This document shows positions 8,915 through 17,368 of a stretch of 64,000 bases of DNA, one piece after another. Every line of letters starts with the position of its first letter. The first letter of the stretch is position 1. The stretch is from NCBI RefSeq assembly GCF_009617875.1, contig NZ_BLAV01000001.1, positions 62,001-126,000 of the forward strand, given 5' to 3'. The notes beneath the pieces were generated by a model. It ran no database searches. It saw nothing but the letters and a program-made list of their open reading frames with translations, and had not been told where the DNA came from. Made by a program: the position numbers and the translations under genes. The stretch is from Prolixibacter sp. NT017 (GTDB lineage Bacteria > Bacteroidota > Bacteroidia > Bacteroidales > Prolixibacteraceae).

Positions 8915-9763
8915 TTAGTAAACCTCGGGAACGAAAGTCTGGTCAGTAATAGGAGGACGTACGTAGTTGTCCTTTTCAATGCGTGGTGGTAGTTCCATCG
9001 GTTCGGGCGTCAAATCCTTGTACGGAACTTTGCTCAGCAGGTGATGAATGCAATTGAGCCGGGCTCTTCGCTTGTTATCTGCCGGAACGACATACCAAGG
9101 GGCTTGTTTGATGTCGGTGTACCGGAACATTTCGTCTTTCGCCCGGGAGTACTCTACCCATTTTTCGCGTGAAGCCAAATCCATGGGGCTGAGTTTCCAG
9201 CGCTTGGTCGGATCATCGAGCCGGGCTTGAAAACGCAGCTCCTGTTCTTCGTCGGAAACCGAAAACCAGTATTTGATAAGGATAATGCCGGAGCGAACCA
9301 GCATGCGCTCGAATTCGGGACAACTCCGCATAAATTCGTCGTATTCCTCGTCAGTACAAAAACTCATTACATGCTCTACGCCGGCACGGTTGTACCAGCT
9401 ACGGTCGAAGAGAACCATCTCGCCGCCTGCTGGCAGTTGCGTAACATAGCGCTGGAAATACCATTGCGTCCGTTGGCGTTCGGTGGGTGTGCCGAGTGCT
9501 ACAACGCGGCAGATACGGGGATTAAGTGGTTCCATGATGCGTTTGATAACGCCACCTTTTCCGGCAGCGTCACGGCCTTCGAAAATAACAACCACTTTTA
9601 GTTGTTCCTGTCTGATCCATTCCTGCAACTTCACCAGCTCGATTTGCATCTTGCGCAGCTCCTTGTTGTAAATCTTTTTTCCTAAGCGGCGCTTGTCCTT
9701 TTTTTCGGGTTCGATGTGATCCGGTGATTTGTGGTGCTTCTTTTTGGTTTTCTCTTTACTCAT
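8915..9763 (-). CDS. ppk2: Polyphosphate kinase 2 (PPK2)
   Basis: A 282-residue cytoplasmic kinase with a lysine-rich N-terminal tail (1-30). The Walker A loop is GRDAAGKGG (63-71) and the Walker B/lid region is FDRSWYNRAGVE (119-130), both typical of PPK2 enzymes that move phosphate between polyphosphate and nucleotides. The single-domain length suggests a class I type, which mainly regenerates ATP or GTP from polyphosphate; class assignment is inferred. It is a single gene with no ppk1 or ppx in view. Confidence 0.93.
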   Translation of the reverse strand: MSKEKTKKKHHKSPDHIEPEKKDKRRLGKKIYNKELRKMQIELVKLQEWIRQEQLKVVVIFEGRDAAGKGGVIKRIMEPLNPRICRVVALGTPTERQRTQWYFQRYVTQLPAGGEMVLFDRSWYNRAGVEHVMSFCTDEEYDEFMRSCPEFERMLVRSGIILIKYWFSVSDEEQELRFQARLDDPTKRWKLSPMDLASREKWVEYSRAKDEMFRYTDIKQAPWYVVPADNKRRARLNCIHHLLSKVPYKDLTPEPMELPPRIEKDNYVRPPITDQTFVPEVY

Positions 9764-9878
9764 TGTAGCGGGTTTTTATGGTTCCGACAGGAATGGAAGG
9801 CTTGAATCTCTTTAAAATTAAGGCTTTCCTTCTGCTTTCGCAAAAAAGTTCTTTCCTGAAACGATTCTATGAGAACAG

Positions 9879-9913
9879 AAAAAACCTGGCTGCCTTTGAG
9901 GACGCAGCCAGGT
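9879..9913 (-). terminator. Intrinsic terminator after redoxin gene
   Basis: On the minus strand a perfect 10-bp stem (9904-9913 with 9884-9893, ACCTGGCTGC) is followed by six T residues. It lies 10 bp past the stop codon of the redoxin gene. Confidence 0.88.
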
Positions 9914-9922
9914 GATATTTTG

Positions 9923-10633
9923 CTATTGGTTGTCAATCATGTCGTCGAGTACCTTTTCCAGGTAACTGTAACTCGGTCGGTCGATGGTATTTTGACTAAG
10001 ATATTTGAATTGCACCACGCCGTTTTTGTCGATAATGAATACGCAGGGAATAGCTTGCGGAGCATTGCCACCGTCAAATTTTGGGTCGTAAAGTCCAAGC
10101 GAATCGGTGAGTTTGTGGTCGGCGTCGGCGATGATGGTGAGCGGCGTTTTCACGTCTTCAGGTTTGATGGTGTGGTCTTTCGGAAACATTTTACGGGCTG
10201 TATGCATCCAGCGTTTCCGTCCTTCCGAAAGTTTGGTTGTGTCGGCAGGGTATTTCCACTGTTCCACTACTTTCATCTGTTGAGGGATGGTGGCAATCCA
10301 CTGGGCAACGGTGTCCTTACTGTAGGGAAGCACAAAAGCCACTTTCAGGTTGTGCTTTTCTTCCAGCTGGTTGAGTTTGTCAAAGTCAATCATCTCCATG
10401 TAGTTGTATTGGCAGATGTTGCACCAGTGGTTGGGAACAACCAGGCCGCGATTGAATATCAGCATCACATTCTTGCCTTTGTAATTGTTGAGGTCGAACT
10501 CGCCGCCCTGGTATATGGCAGCTTTGAATTCAGGCATTTCCTGTCCAACAATTACCGCTTTCATCTGTCCGAAACTAACGAGCGAGGTGCCCAGCAACAG
10601 GGCAATCAGTAACAATGAAGTTTTTGTTTTCAT
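9923..10633 (-). CDS. Exported redoxin/peroxiredoxin-like protein
   Basis: A 236-residue thioredoxin-fold protein with a signal peptide ending at SFGQ. I start it at ATG 10633, since the 41 in-frame upstream codons precede the signal peptide and lack its character. The redox motif is CNIC (C71, C74), which differs from the TlpA WCxxC motif and resembles AhpC/TSA-domain redoxins. The C-terminal part contains IPCVFIIDKNG, the cis-proline and strand region. It probably handles disulfides or peroxides in the periplasm. No partner gene is adjacent. Confidence 0.8.
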   Translation of the reverse strand: MKTKTSLLLIALLLGTSLVSFGQMKAVIVGQEMPEFKAAIYQGGEFDLNNYKGKNVMLIFNRGLVVPNHWCNICQYNYMEMIDFDKLNQLEEKHNLKVAFVLPYSKDTVAQWIATIPQQMKVVEQWKYPADTTKLSEGRKRWMHTARKMFPKDHTIKPEDVKTPLTIIADADHKLTDSLGLYDPKFDGGNAPQAIPCVFIIDKNGVVQFKYLSQNTIDRPSYSYLEKVLDDMIDNQ

Positions 10634-10741
10634 ATCGAATATAGATTTGATGTTTCTGAATGAGCGTTGGCAGTCAATGGTGCCGATTAAAGTTAAGAGG
10701 TTTTTTTTATGAATGATTAGGAAAATAGGGGAAGAGTTGAT

Positions 10742-10797
10742 TGGGCTAAAGCCCATCGCAGAGTGGGTATTCTAACCCAAGGCTGAAGCCATTGGGA
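10742..10797. repeat. Cluster of REP-like short palindromes, left flank of array A
   Basis: Three small palindromes sit side by side: TGGGCTAAAGCCCA (10742-10755), TGGGT/ACCCA (10764-10779) and a GGCTGAAGCC core extended to CCCAA/TTGGG (10776-10796). A fourth copy of the GGCTGAAGCC core with matching 3' context lies at 11618, on the other side of the 21-bp array. Repeated short palindromes in intergenic DNA resemble REP sequences; no REP transposase is visible. Confidence 0.55.
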
Positions 10798-10871
10798 ATT
10801 ATGAACATCCAGGTAGATGCTGATTAAAAGAGAGATTATTCCTGAACGAGGTATTGAATTGGAGGTCATTC

Positions 10872-11249
10872 CTCAAGCCATATGACAGAGCGCTCAACAC
10901 TACCGTGAAAATGCTTAACGCTGGCGCAAAAGCTGTCAAGGCTACTTCAAATCCCGTCAACGCTACATGAAAAGCTCTCAAGCCTGTTGGCAAAGTGCTC
11001 AACACTACCGTGAAAATGCTCAACGCTGGTGAAAAAACTGTCAAGGCTACTTCAAATCCCGTCAACGCTACATGAAAACTGCTCAAGCCATATGACAGAG
11101 CGCTCAACACTACCGTGAAAATGCTCAACACAGGTATAAAAACTGTCAAGGCTACTTCAAATCCCGTCAACGCTACATGAAAACCGCTCAAGCCTGATTA
11201 CAGAGCACTCAACACTACCGTAAAAATGCTCAACACTATTGAATTCGAT
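10872..11249 (+). repeat. Array A, direct half: 18 units of 21 bp
   Basis: Eighteen consecutive units keep an exact 21-bp register, each opening with an anchor of the form (C/G)TCAA(C/G). The rest of each unit varies. Five unit types follow one another in fixed order, giving a 105-bp higher-order repeat seen about 3.6 times. Unit 3 has a T in the anchor (CTTAAC). Because 21 is divisible by three, a false minus-strand ORF of 130 codons with a 35-residue period crosses the array. I do not call it a gene: it has no start context and no neighbour relation. Confidence 0.9.
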
Positions 11250-11520
11250 TGTTTATCCGGGCTTGACGCATTTGATATCTGTGTTGACGACATGCTAACC
11301 CGGCTTGACCATTATAATTAGCGTGTTGAGGGAATTTTAGCCTGGCTTGAGCGGTTTTCATGTAGCGTTGATGTACACCACAACTGGCTTGAGTGCTTTT
11401 GTTGTTGTGTTGATGTACACCACAACTGGCTTGAGTGCTTTTGTTGTTGTGTTGATGTAAAACGCAACCAGCTTGACTGTTTCGGGATTAGCTTTGACGG
11501 CTATCCAAACTGGCTCAATC
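11250..11520 (-). repeat. Array A, inverted half: 12 anchors at 21-bp spacing on the opposite strand
   Basis: After 11249 the same kind of unit continues in reverse orientation. The anchor now reads TTGA, at 11263, 11284, 11305, 11326, 11347, 11368, 11389, 11410, 11431, 11452, 11473 and 11494, each exactly 21 bp apart. A 28-bp segment at 11344-11371 is the perfect reverse complement of 11167-11194 in the direct half. A 42-bp two-unit block is duplicated around 11368-11451. The array ends in diverged sequence near 11520. Confidence 0.88.
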
Positions 11521-11617
11521 ATTTTCCGGGAGTCTTTTCCGGAACAACCATACTGATTGAGAGAATCAGAGAGGCAATTATGGAAATATGAGGGGTAGGA
11601 ATGTATGAAATAGAACT

Positions 11618-11627
11618 GGCTGAAGCC
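11618..11627. repeat. REP-like palindrome, right flank of array A
   Basis: GGCTGAAGCC followed by CATGGGCAATT closely matches the copy at 10781, which is followed by ATTGGGAATT. The two copies bracket the 21-bp array in the same orientation. Confidence 0.45.
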
Positions 11628-11644
11628 ATGGGCAATTCAAAACA

Positions 11645-11672
11645 AAAAATGCCCCATCACTGAGGCATTTTT
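11645..11672 (-). terminator. Intrinsic terminator after GH27 gene
   Basis: The inverted repeat AAAAATGCC (11645-11653) and GGCATTTTT (11664-11672) lies 25 bp past the GH27 stop. On the minus strand it ends in a T run. Confidence 0.8.
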
Positions 11673-11696
11673 CATTCCATATATAAAGTCTTCTTT

Positions 11697-12896
11697 TTAT
11701 TTCTTTTCCGGTGTTAACCGCAGCATTAACACACCGTGAGCGGGGACGTCGGCGGTGAGGTTTTTGCCTGTGTTGCCGATAGCTTTGTGTTGCCACAGGT
11801 CGCGCAGGTCATATTTTTTATCGCTGAAGGAGACATAGTGTTTCGCGTGACCGATGCCGACTTTTGCCCAATCATAATTGACGTTCCAGGGGGTGTCGGC
11901 GCGGTTGAGAAAACAAACGGCCAGCTCGTCGTTTTGAAGGAACTTTACCCAAATTTCCTGGTCGCCATAGTCGATGAAGCGGAATCCCTGTTCTCCCAGC
12001 GCATCCTGGTCAACCTGAATAACCTCCTCATTGGTGAGTATCTTCTTCGTTTCGTCATCCATGCTGCGGAGATCGTTGCCGGCCATTAATGGAGCGGCTA
12101 ACATACACCACATACTGAAGTGTGTTTTGTACTCTTCGTCAGTCATACCACCGTTGCCTACTTCCAGCATATCGGGGTCGTTCCAGTGGCCGGGACCCGC
12201 ATACTTCCATAGGTCGGCATTGAGGTCGATAATGTCCAGTACTCCTTTGCCGCCCCAGTTGAGGGTTCCTTTGAATGAATCGAAAATGTCGCCGGTGGTG
12301 CGCCACAGGTTGCCAATGCCTTTGCCCCATTCCCACGGCTTGTTGGACCCCCACTCGCAAATGCTGAATACGATGGGGCGGCCGGTAGCTTTTAGCGCAT
12401 CGCTCATGGTTTTGTAAGCGGCTTCGGCATTTTGTCCTTCGTTGTAACACCAGTCGTACTTCAGGTAATCGACTCCCCAGGCTGCATACTGACGGGCATC
12501 CTGAAACTGGTAGCCGCGGCTTCCGGGACGTTTCTGGCAGGTCATGGAGCCGGCACAGGAGTAAATTCCGAATTTTAGTCCCCTGGTATGGATGTAATCG
12601 GCCAGGGCTTTCATCCCGTCAGGGAAACGTTTCGGATCGGGAATGATGTTGCCGGCGCTATCGCGGCCTACCTGCCAGCAGTCGTCGATGACAATATACT
12701 GGTAGCCGGCATCGGCCATGCCGCTGTTCACCATGGCGTCGGCCATCTCTTTGATGAGTTTCTCACTGACGTTACAGCCAAATTTGTTCCAGCTGTTCCA
12801 GCCCATCGGAGGAGTGGCTGCCACTGTTTCCGTTTTTTGCGCGAAGAGTTGTGTGCTAAAGAATACCAGTAAAAGTAGCGTTGTTAGTTTTTTCAT
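11697..12896 (-). CDS. Exported alpha-galactosidase, GH27
   Basis: A 399-residue secreted enzyme; the signal peptide ends at LFAQ. The catalytic barrel starts with PPMGWNSWN (residues 29-37), a GH27 hallmark. The nucleophile is D148 in YLKYDWC and the acid/base lies in WNDPDML (238-244). A C-terminal beta-sandwich of about 90 residues follows. The enzyme removes terminal alpha-linked galactose, or related sugars such as beta-arabinopyranose in some relatives. It is divergent from the HTCS regulator gene and so is likely part of the same glycan locus, trimming galactose side chains before the backbone is processed. Confidence 0.92.
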   Translation of the reverse strand: MKKLTTLLLLVFFSTQLFAQKTETVAATPPMGWNSWNKFGCNVSEKLIKEMADAMVNSGMADAGYQYIVIDDCWQVGRDSAGNIIPDPKRFPDGMKALADYIHTRGLKFGIYSCAGSMTCQKRPGSRGYQFQDARQYAAWGVDYLKYDWCYNEGQNAEAAYKTMSDALKATGRPIVFSICEWGSNKPWEWGKGIGNLWRTTGDIFDSFKGTLNWGGKGVLDIIDLNADLWKYAGPGHWNDPDMLEVGNGGMTDEEYKTHFSMWCMLAAPLMAGNDLRSMDDETKKILTNEEVIQVDQDALGEQGFRFIDYGDQEIWVKFLQNDELAVCFLNRADTPWNVNYDWAKVGIGHAKHYVSFSDKKYDLRDLWQHKAIGNTGKNLTADVPAHGVLMLRLTPEKK

Positions 12897-13105
12897 CGTT
12901 TATATGTGTTAGTTGATATTGTGTGATTTGATCTGGCTTTCCGAAAATAATGATAATGTCGGTAAATTGCTTGTCTTTCGAAGGAAAGTGTATGATCAAC
13001 ATTAAGGTATATGGCGATTTGAGAGGACCGGAAGGTCACTTTTTGTCCCCTTTAACACTGAAAATAAACGTATCTTCGGGATGTGCTTTTGTATTAAGGG
13101 GAATA

Positions 13106-16100
13106 ATGAGCCGTAAAGTTACTTGCTTTTTCATCGTCTTTCTTTTTCTGAATTTCTTCGGCCGTTCGATGGCCAGCGAGCGTCAGTTCGAAATCCGTAC
13201 ACTGACTAACTCCAACGGATTGTCGAACAGTTCGGTGAATGACATTTTTCAGGATTCGAACCATGTATTGTGGATTGGTACGTGGGACGGTTTGGATCGT
13301 TATGACGGGCATGCCATCCAAATCTTTCGGCCCGAGCCGGATAATCCCAACAGTTTAAGTAACCAGGTAATTTTGAAGATTGAAGAGGGGAAGGATGGCT
13401 ATCTCTGGGTACTGACCATGCACGGCATTAATCGGTTAAATCCCAATACCCGGCAAATCAAGCGATACTTTTTCGGTCGTGAAGACAAAGCACCTCTCAC
13501 CGAGTCGGAGTTCCATCTGGCGGTTGACCAACAACGAAACATTTTCTTTGAAGCGAAGGAGTGGGGATTGGGGTATTACGCCAACGACTCCATCCGGCGA
13601 CTTTCATCCGGCGATTTGCCGGTACAGGCCGTGCGGGAGATTCGTTTTTCTCCGGTAAACACGCTACTGATTCAATACGCTAATGGCGATTTACTGGAAG
13701 TTCGTCTGCATCGTGGCAGTGACGGTGCAGTGACGGTCGTTGGATTGAAAAGAATTGCTCAGCATGTTCGCGATTTTTTGAATGAATCGAAGGATAAGAT
13801 TCTGCTGTTGACAACCGACGGGCAGTTGGCGACCTATTCTTTTACCGATAGCAAAATTGAAATGACCGGTTTCAGTGGTATTCAGAAGCTCATCGGGAAA
13901 ACCCGCAGCGGTGTTTTGATTGCTGATTCGAAAAAGCATTTCATCCTGAAACCGGGTGGTATGGTGGAACGGAATTCATGGCTCAGTCACATCAACAGCC
14001 GGAAATTATCAACTGTTTTTGAAGGAAATGAAGGTGTGGTCTGGATTGGAACCGATGGAGACGGTATTTACAAGCTGTTTCCACGCCACAAGTTGTTTCA
14101 TTCAGTTACGCAGGCGCAAATCCCGGCCTTACGGGGCGGTAACGTACGGGCATTCTCCCTGGCTCCCGATAGCGCTTTGTGGGTTGGGACCAAAGGACAG
14201 GGGCTCTTCCGGTTTCCGGCACATTTTTACTTAAACGGCTCTGAGGAGAAAATTCCTGAAGAGAATTACTATTCTGCTAATTCGCCGCTCAACAATTCGG
14301 TCTTTTCGCTTTTCTGCGGTAGAGATAGCCTGATGTTTATCGGGACGGACGGTGACGGACTTTCGGTTTATGATTTCCGGTACAACCGTCTGATTGATTG
14401 GGAGGATATTGAGGGCACCGAAAACTGTACAGCTTTTCGTTCGGTGTATGCCATTTATCAGGATCAACAGGGAGTTATTTGGTTGGGAACGAATGGTTAT
14501 GGAATGCTACGGCTACGGCTGGAAAGAAACGGACGTAAGTTGCGGGTAACCGATTTTAAGCAATACGTAGCCAATGAGAATCTGGCCGGAAAACTAAGCA
14601 GTAATATTATCTTCTCCATTATTCCGGAAAATGATCGTGAACTGTGGATTGGCACGCGGTTGGGGGGATTGAATTTATTTAATAAGAAAACGGAATCATT
14701 CAGGGTTTTCAGAAAGGCGCCGGGCGATTCGCTAAGCCTGAGCAACGACGATATTCTTTGCCTGTACAAGGATGCCCAAAAGCGGTTGTGGATTGGCACC
14801 AGCCTGGGATTAAATTACCTTGAAACGGATAAATTAACTGATCATCCCGCTTTTCACAGTTTTACCACGAACGATGGGTTGCCCAATAATACCATTCACG
14901 GTATGGTTTGCGATCATGCCGGAAACTTGTGGGTGAGCACTAACCTGGGACTTTCTCAGTTTAACGTCGAAAACCATCGCTTTCGTAATTTCACTGAGGA
15001 GGACGGTTTGCAGAACAACGAGTTTGCCGATGGCGCATTCTTTCGGGATGACCAAACCGGATATATTTTTATGGGCGGTAACAGCGGCTTTAACTATTTC
15101 CGCTCATCCGAAATTGGGGAATACACTTATATACCGAATATTGCGATTAGTGATATCAAGGGACAGAATGACGATAAACCCTATTATCATTCGTTCGTAG
15201 TGACGCCCCAGTCGAGAAATCCTCCTCATGTTAACCTGAAATATGATCAAAACTTCTTCGATATCACTTTGGCAGCGCTAAGTTTTATCAACAGTGAAAA
15301 GTGCCAGTATGCTTACTATCTGGAGAATTTCGACAAGCAATGGAACAACATTCAGAACCGGCGTGTGATTTCGTTCACCAACGTTCCGCCGGGAAACTAT
15401 ACGCTGTGGCTGAAGTGGTCGAACAGCGATGGCATCTGGAGTCCGCCGGTTCATGCGGTCGATTTTCGTATCAAACCAATTTTCTGGGAGTCCGCCTGGG
15501 CTATTGGCATATACGTACTGCTGACTTTATTTTTCCTGCTGTTCGTACAAAATTACTGGAAAAAGCAGCAATTGCTGAAACAGAATATCGAGCTTCGGAA
15601 GCGGGAAGAGGCACTGCACCAGAACAAGCTGACCTTCTTCACGAATATTGCCCACGAGCTGCAAACACCGCTGACATTGATTGTTGGACCGTCGCAAAAG
15701 CTGGCGGACGACCCCGGCATCGATCATGAAGGACAGAAGTTCGTGCATATGATTCAGCGGAATACAAACCGGCTGTTGTTCCTTATCCAGCAGCTGCTGG
15801 AATTTCGCAAAGCGGAGAATGGTCATCTGGAAATGCAGACCATGTATTTCAATTTGGTGAACCTGGTGGAGCAGATAGCCGAACTGTTTGATGACTGGGC
15901 CATTCGGAACAAAATTGATTACAAGATTGAATCGCCACCGGAAATTCCCGGCTGGTATGATCAGGATAAGATTGAAAAAATCATTTTCAACCTGTTGTCG
16001 AATGCCTTTAAGTATACACCGCAGGGCGGAAATATCAAGCTGAAGATTGCTGAGTCGGACAAGCAGGTACGCATCGAGGTCATGAACTCGGGAAAAGGAA

Positions 16101-17206
16101 TTCCAAAGGAAAAAATTCCCCGCCTGTTTGAGCGCTTTTTCATTACGGATGAAGGAGTCACTTCCGATCCGGATAAATTCCGAACCGGGATTGGTCTGGC
16201 TTATACCCGTAGTTTGGTAACGGCCATGGGCGGTACCATTGATGTGGAAAGTGTGGAAAACAAGCTGACGACTTTTTCTGTGTTGATGCCGTGTTGTCAA
16301 CTAAAAAGCGAAAGGACCGACGAGCAGGAGCCGGTCGATGAAGTCGTTTTGTCGCGGCAACTGCATCACATTCTGACTGAGTCTAAGTCGCAGCCTGATG
16401 ACGGACAGGAAAAGGTGCGCACCCTGGAAACGCTGGAGAAAAAGCAGAAGACACTTTTGATTGTGGAGGATGAACCGGATATTCACCAGTTGCTGGATGG
16501 AATGCTGAAGGATAAGTACCGGTTGCTGACTGCCTATAACGGTGTGGAAGCGTTGAAAGTGATGGAAACAGAGATGCCGGACTTGATTATCAGCGACGTG
16601 ATGATGCCGGAGATGGATGGAACAGAGCTCTGCAAACAGCTGAAAACAGATCTGAAGACCTGCCATATTCCCATTATTCTGCTGACAGCCAAAAGTTCAG
16701 TAGCACAACGTATCGAAGGCTTGGAGAGCGGTGCCAATTCGTACATTCCGAAGCCATTTCATCCCCAACACCTGGAAGTACGAATTGAGAAACTGCTGGA
16801 AGAACGGGATCGAATTGCCCGTTATTTTCAGCAAGGCAACGGATTGGAAAATCATATTCAGTTGTCGGTTGCGGAAGAAGACCAGCAGTTTATCGATAAA
16901 GTAATGGAAATTATTCGGCAGCACATCGACGACGAAAAATTACAGGCTACTTTTCTTGAAAATGAAATGGGCATGAGCAGCTCGCAGTTTTACCGGAAAT
17001 TGAAGCAGGTCTCCGGTATGTCACCCGGTGATATGATTCGGTCGATGCGTTTGAAACATGCAGCGCAACTTCTCAAAACTTCTTCACAAACGGTAACCGA
17101 GGTTTTTTATCAGTCGGGATTCAACAACCGTTCTTATTTCTATCGCGAATTTCAAAAAATGTTTGGCCTGCCTCCCAAGCAGTATCAACTAAAATATAGG
17201 AAATAA
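13106..17206 (+). CDS. Hybrid two-component system regulator (HTCS) of the PUL
   Basis: One 1366-residue protein combines sensor and regulator. I start it at ATG 13106, directly before a signal peptide; the in-frame upstream codons have no such character. Order: periplasmic two-propeller sensor with repeated LWIGT motifs (about 30-690), Y_Y_Y domain (about 700-785), transmembrane helix (about 795-815), HisKA with H850 in IAHELQTPL, HATPase_c, receiver with D1164 in SDVMMPEMDG, and a C-terminal AraC helix-turn-helix (about 1285-1366). HTCS proteins bind a glycan breakdown product in the periplasm and activate the neighbouring PUL. The H-box reads AHELQTPL instead of the commoner SHELRTPL. Confidence 0.95.
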   Translation: MSRKVTCFFIVFLFLNFFGRSMASERQFEIRTLTNSNGLSNSSVNDIFQDSNHVLWIGTWDGLDRYDGHAIQIFRPEPDNPNSLSNQVILKIEEGKDGYLWVLTMHGINRLNPNTRQIKRYFFGREDKAPLTESEFHLAVDQQRNIFFEAKEWGLGYYANDSIRRLSSGDLPVQAVREIRFSPVNTLLIQYANGDLLEVRLHRGSDGAVTVVGLKRIAQHVRDFLNESKDKILLLTTDGQLATYSFTDSKIEMTGFSGIQKLIGKTRSGVLIADSKKHFILKPGGMVERNSWLSHINSRKLSTVFEGNEGVVWIGTDGDGIYKLFPRHKLFHSVTQAQIPALRGGNVRAFSLAPDSALWVGTKGQGLFRFPAHFYLNGSEEKIPEENYYSANSPLNNSVFSLFCGRDSLMFIGTDGDGLSVYDFRYNRLIDWEDIEGTENCTAFRSVYAIYQDQQGVIWLGTNGYGMLRLRLERNGRKLRVTDFKQYVANENLAGKLSSNIIFSIIPENDRELWIGTRLGGLNLFNKKTESFRVFRKAPGDSLSLSNDDILCLYKDAQKRLWIGTSLGLNYLETDKLTDHPAFHSFTTNDGLPNNTIHGMVCDHAGNLWVSTNLGLSQFNVENHRFRNFTEEDGLQNNEFADGAFFRDDQTGYIFMGGNSGFNYFRSSEIGEYTYIPNIAISDIKGQNDDKPYYHSFVVTPQSRNPPHVNLKYDQNFFDITLAALSFINSEKCQYAYYLENFDKQWNNIQNRRVISFTNVPPGNYTLWLKWSNSDGIWSPPVHAVDFRIKPIFWESAWAIGIYVLLTLFFLLFVQNYWKKQQLLKQNIELRKREEALHQNKLTFFTNIAHELQTPLTLIVGPSQKLADDPGIDHEGQKFVHMIQRNTNRLLFLIQQLLEFRKAENGHLEMQTMYFNLVNLVEQIAELFDDWAIRNKIDYKIESPPEIPGWYDQDKIEKIIFNLLSNAFKYTPQGGNIKLKIAESDKQVRIEVMNSGKGIPKEKIPRLFERFFITDEGVTSDPDKFRTGIGLAYTRSLVTAMGGTIDVESVENKLTTFSVLMPCCQLKSERTDEQEPVDEVVLSRQLHHILTESKSQPDDGQEKVRTLETLEKKQKTLLIVEDEPDIHQLLDGMLKDKYRLLTAYNGVEALKVMETEMPDLIISDVMMPEMDGTELCKQLKTDLKTCHIPIILLTAKSSVAQRIEGLESGANSYIPKPFHPQHLEVRIEKLLEERDRIARYFQQGNGLENHIQLSVAEEDQQFIDKVMEIIRQHIDDEKLQATFLENEMGMSSSQFYRKLKQVSGMSPGDMIRSMRLKHAAQLLKTSSQTVTEVFYQSGFNNRSYFYREFQKMFGLPPKQYQLKYRK

Positions 17207-17256
17207 GAATTAGTATTCTGTTGTAATGATCTGTAAATGTGAGTGTTTTTTGTTTT

Positions 17257-17285
17257 GTGTACACTTTTGACGAAATAGTGTACAG
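17257..17285 (+). promoter_or_regulatory. Candidate HTCS operator: GTGTACA direct repeat spaced 21 bp
   Basis: GTGTACAC at 17257-17264 and GTGTACAG at 17278-17285 are direct copies exactly 21 bp apart. The first is itself a palindrome, so the pair also reads as an inverted repeat, TGTACAC-N13-GTGTACA. It lies between the HTCS gene and the first enzyme gene of the PUL, 84 bp before that ATG. AraC-type regulators bind paired half-sites on one DNA face, which fits a two-turn spacing. Binding by this HTCS is inferred. Confidence 0.5.
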
Positions 17286-17368
17286 CATTTCGTGTGTTCT
17301 TATCTGAACTTTGAGGTACCAATAATCCACACCTCGAATCAACCTGAAGCAACTGTAAAATTAAACCA

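Noticed and set aside
10799..11191. 130-residue minus-strand ORF with 35-residue repeats over array A
   Set aside because: It exists because the 21-bp units keep the frame open. It has no start context, signal or plausible neighbour, and the same DNA is open in other frames.
12950..13105. 52-residue N-terminal extension of the HTCS protein
   Set aside because: The signal peptide begins only at ATG 13106; the upstream codons look like leader sequence.
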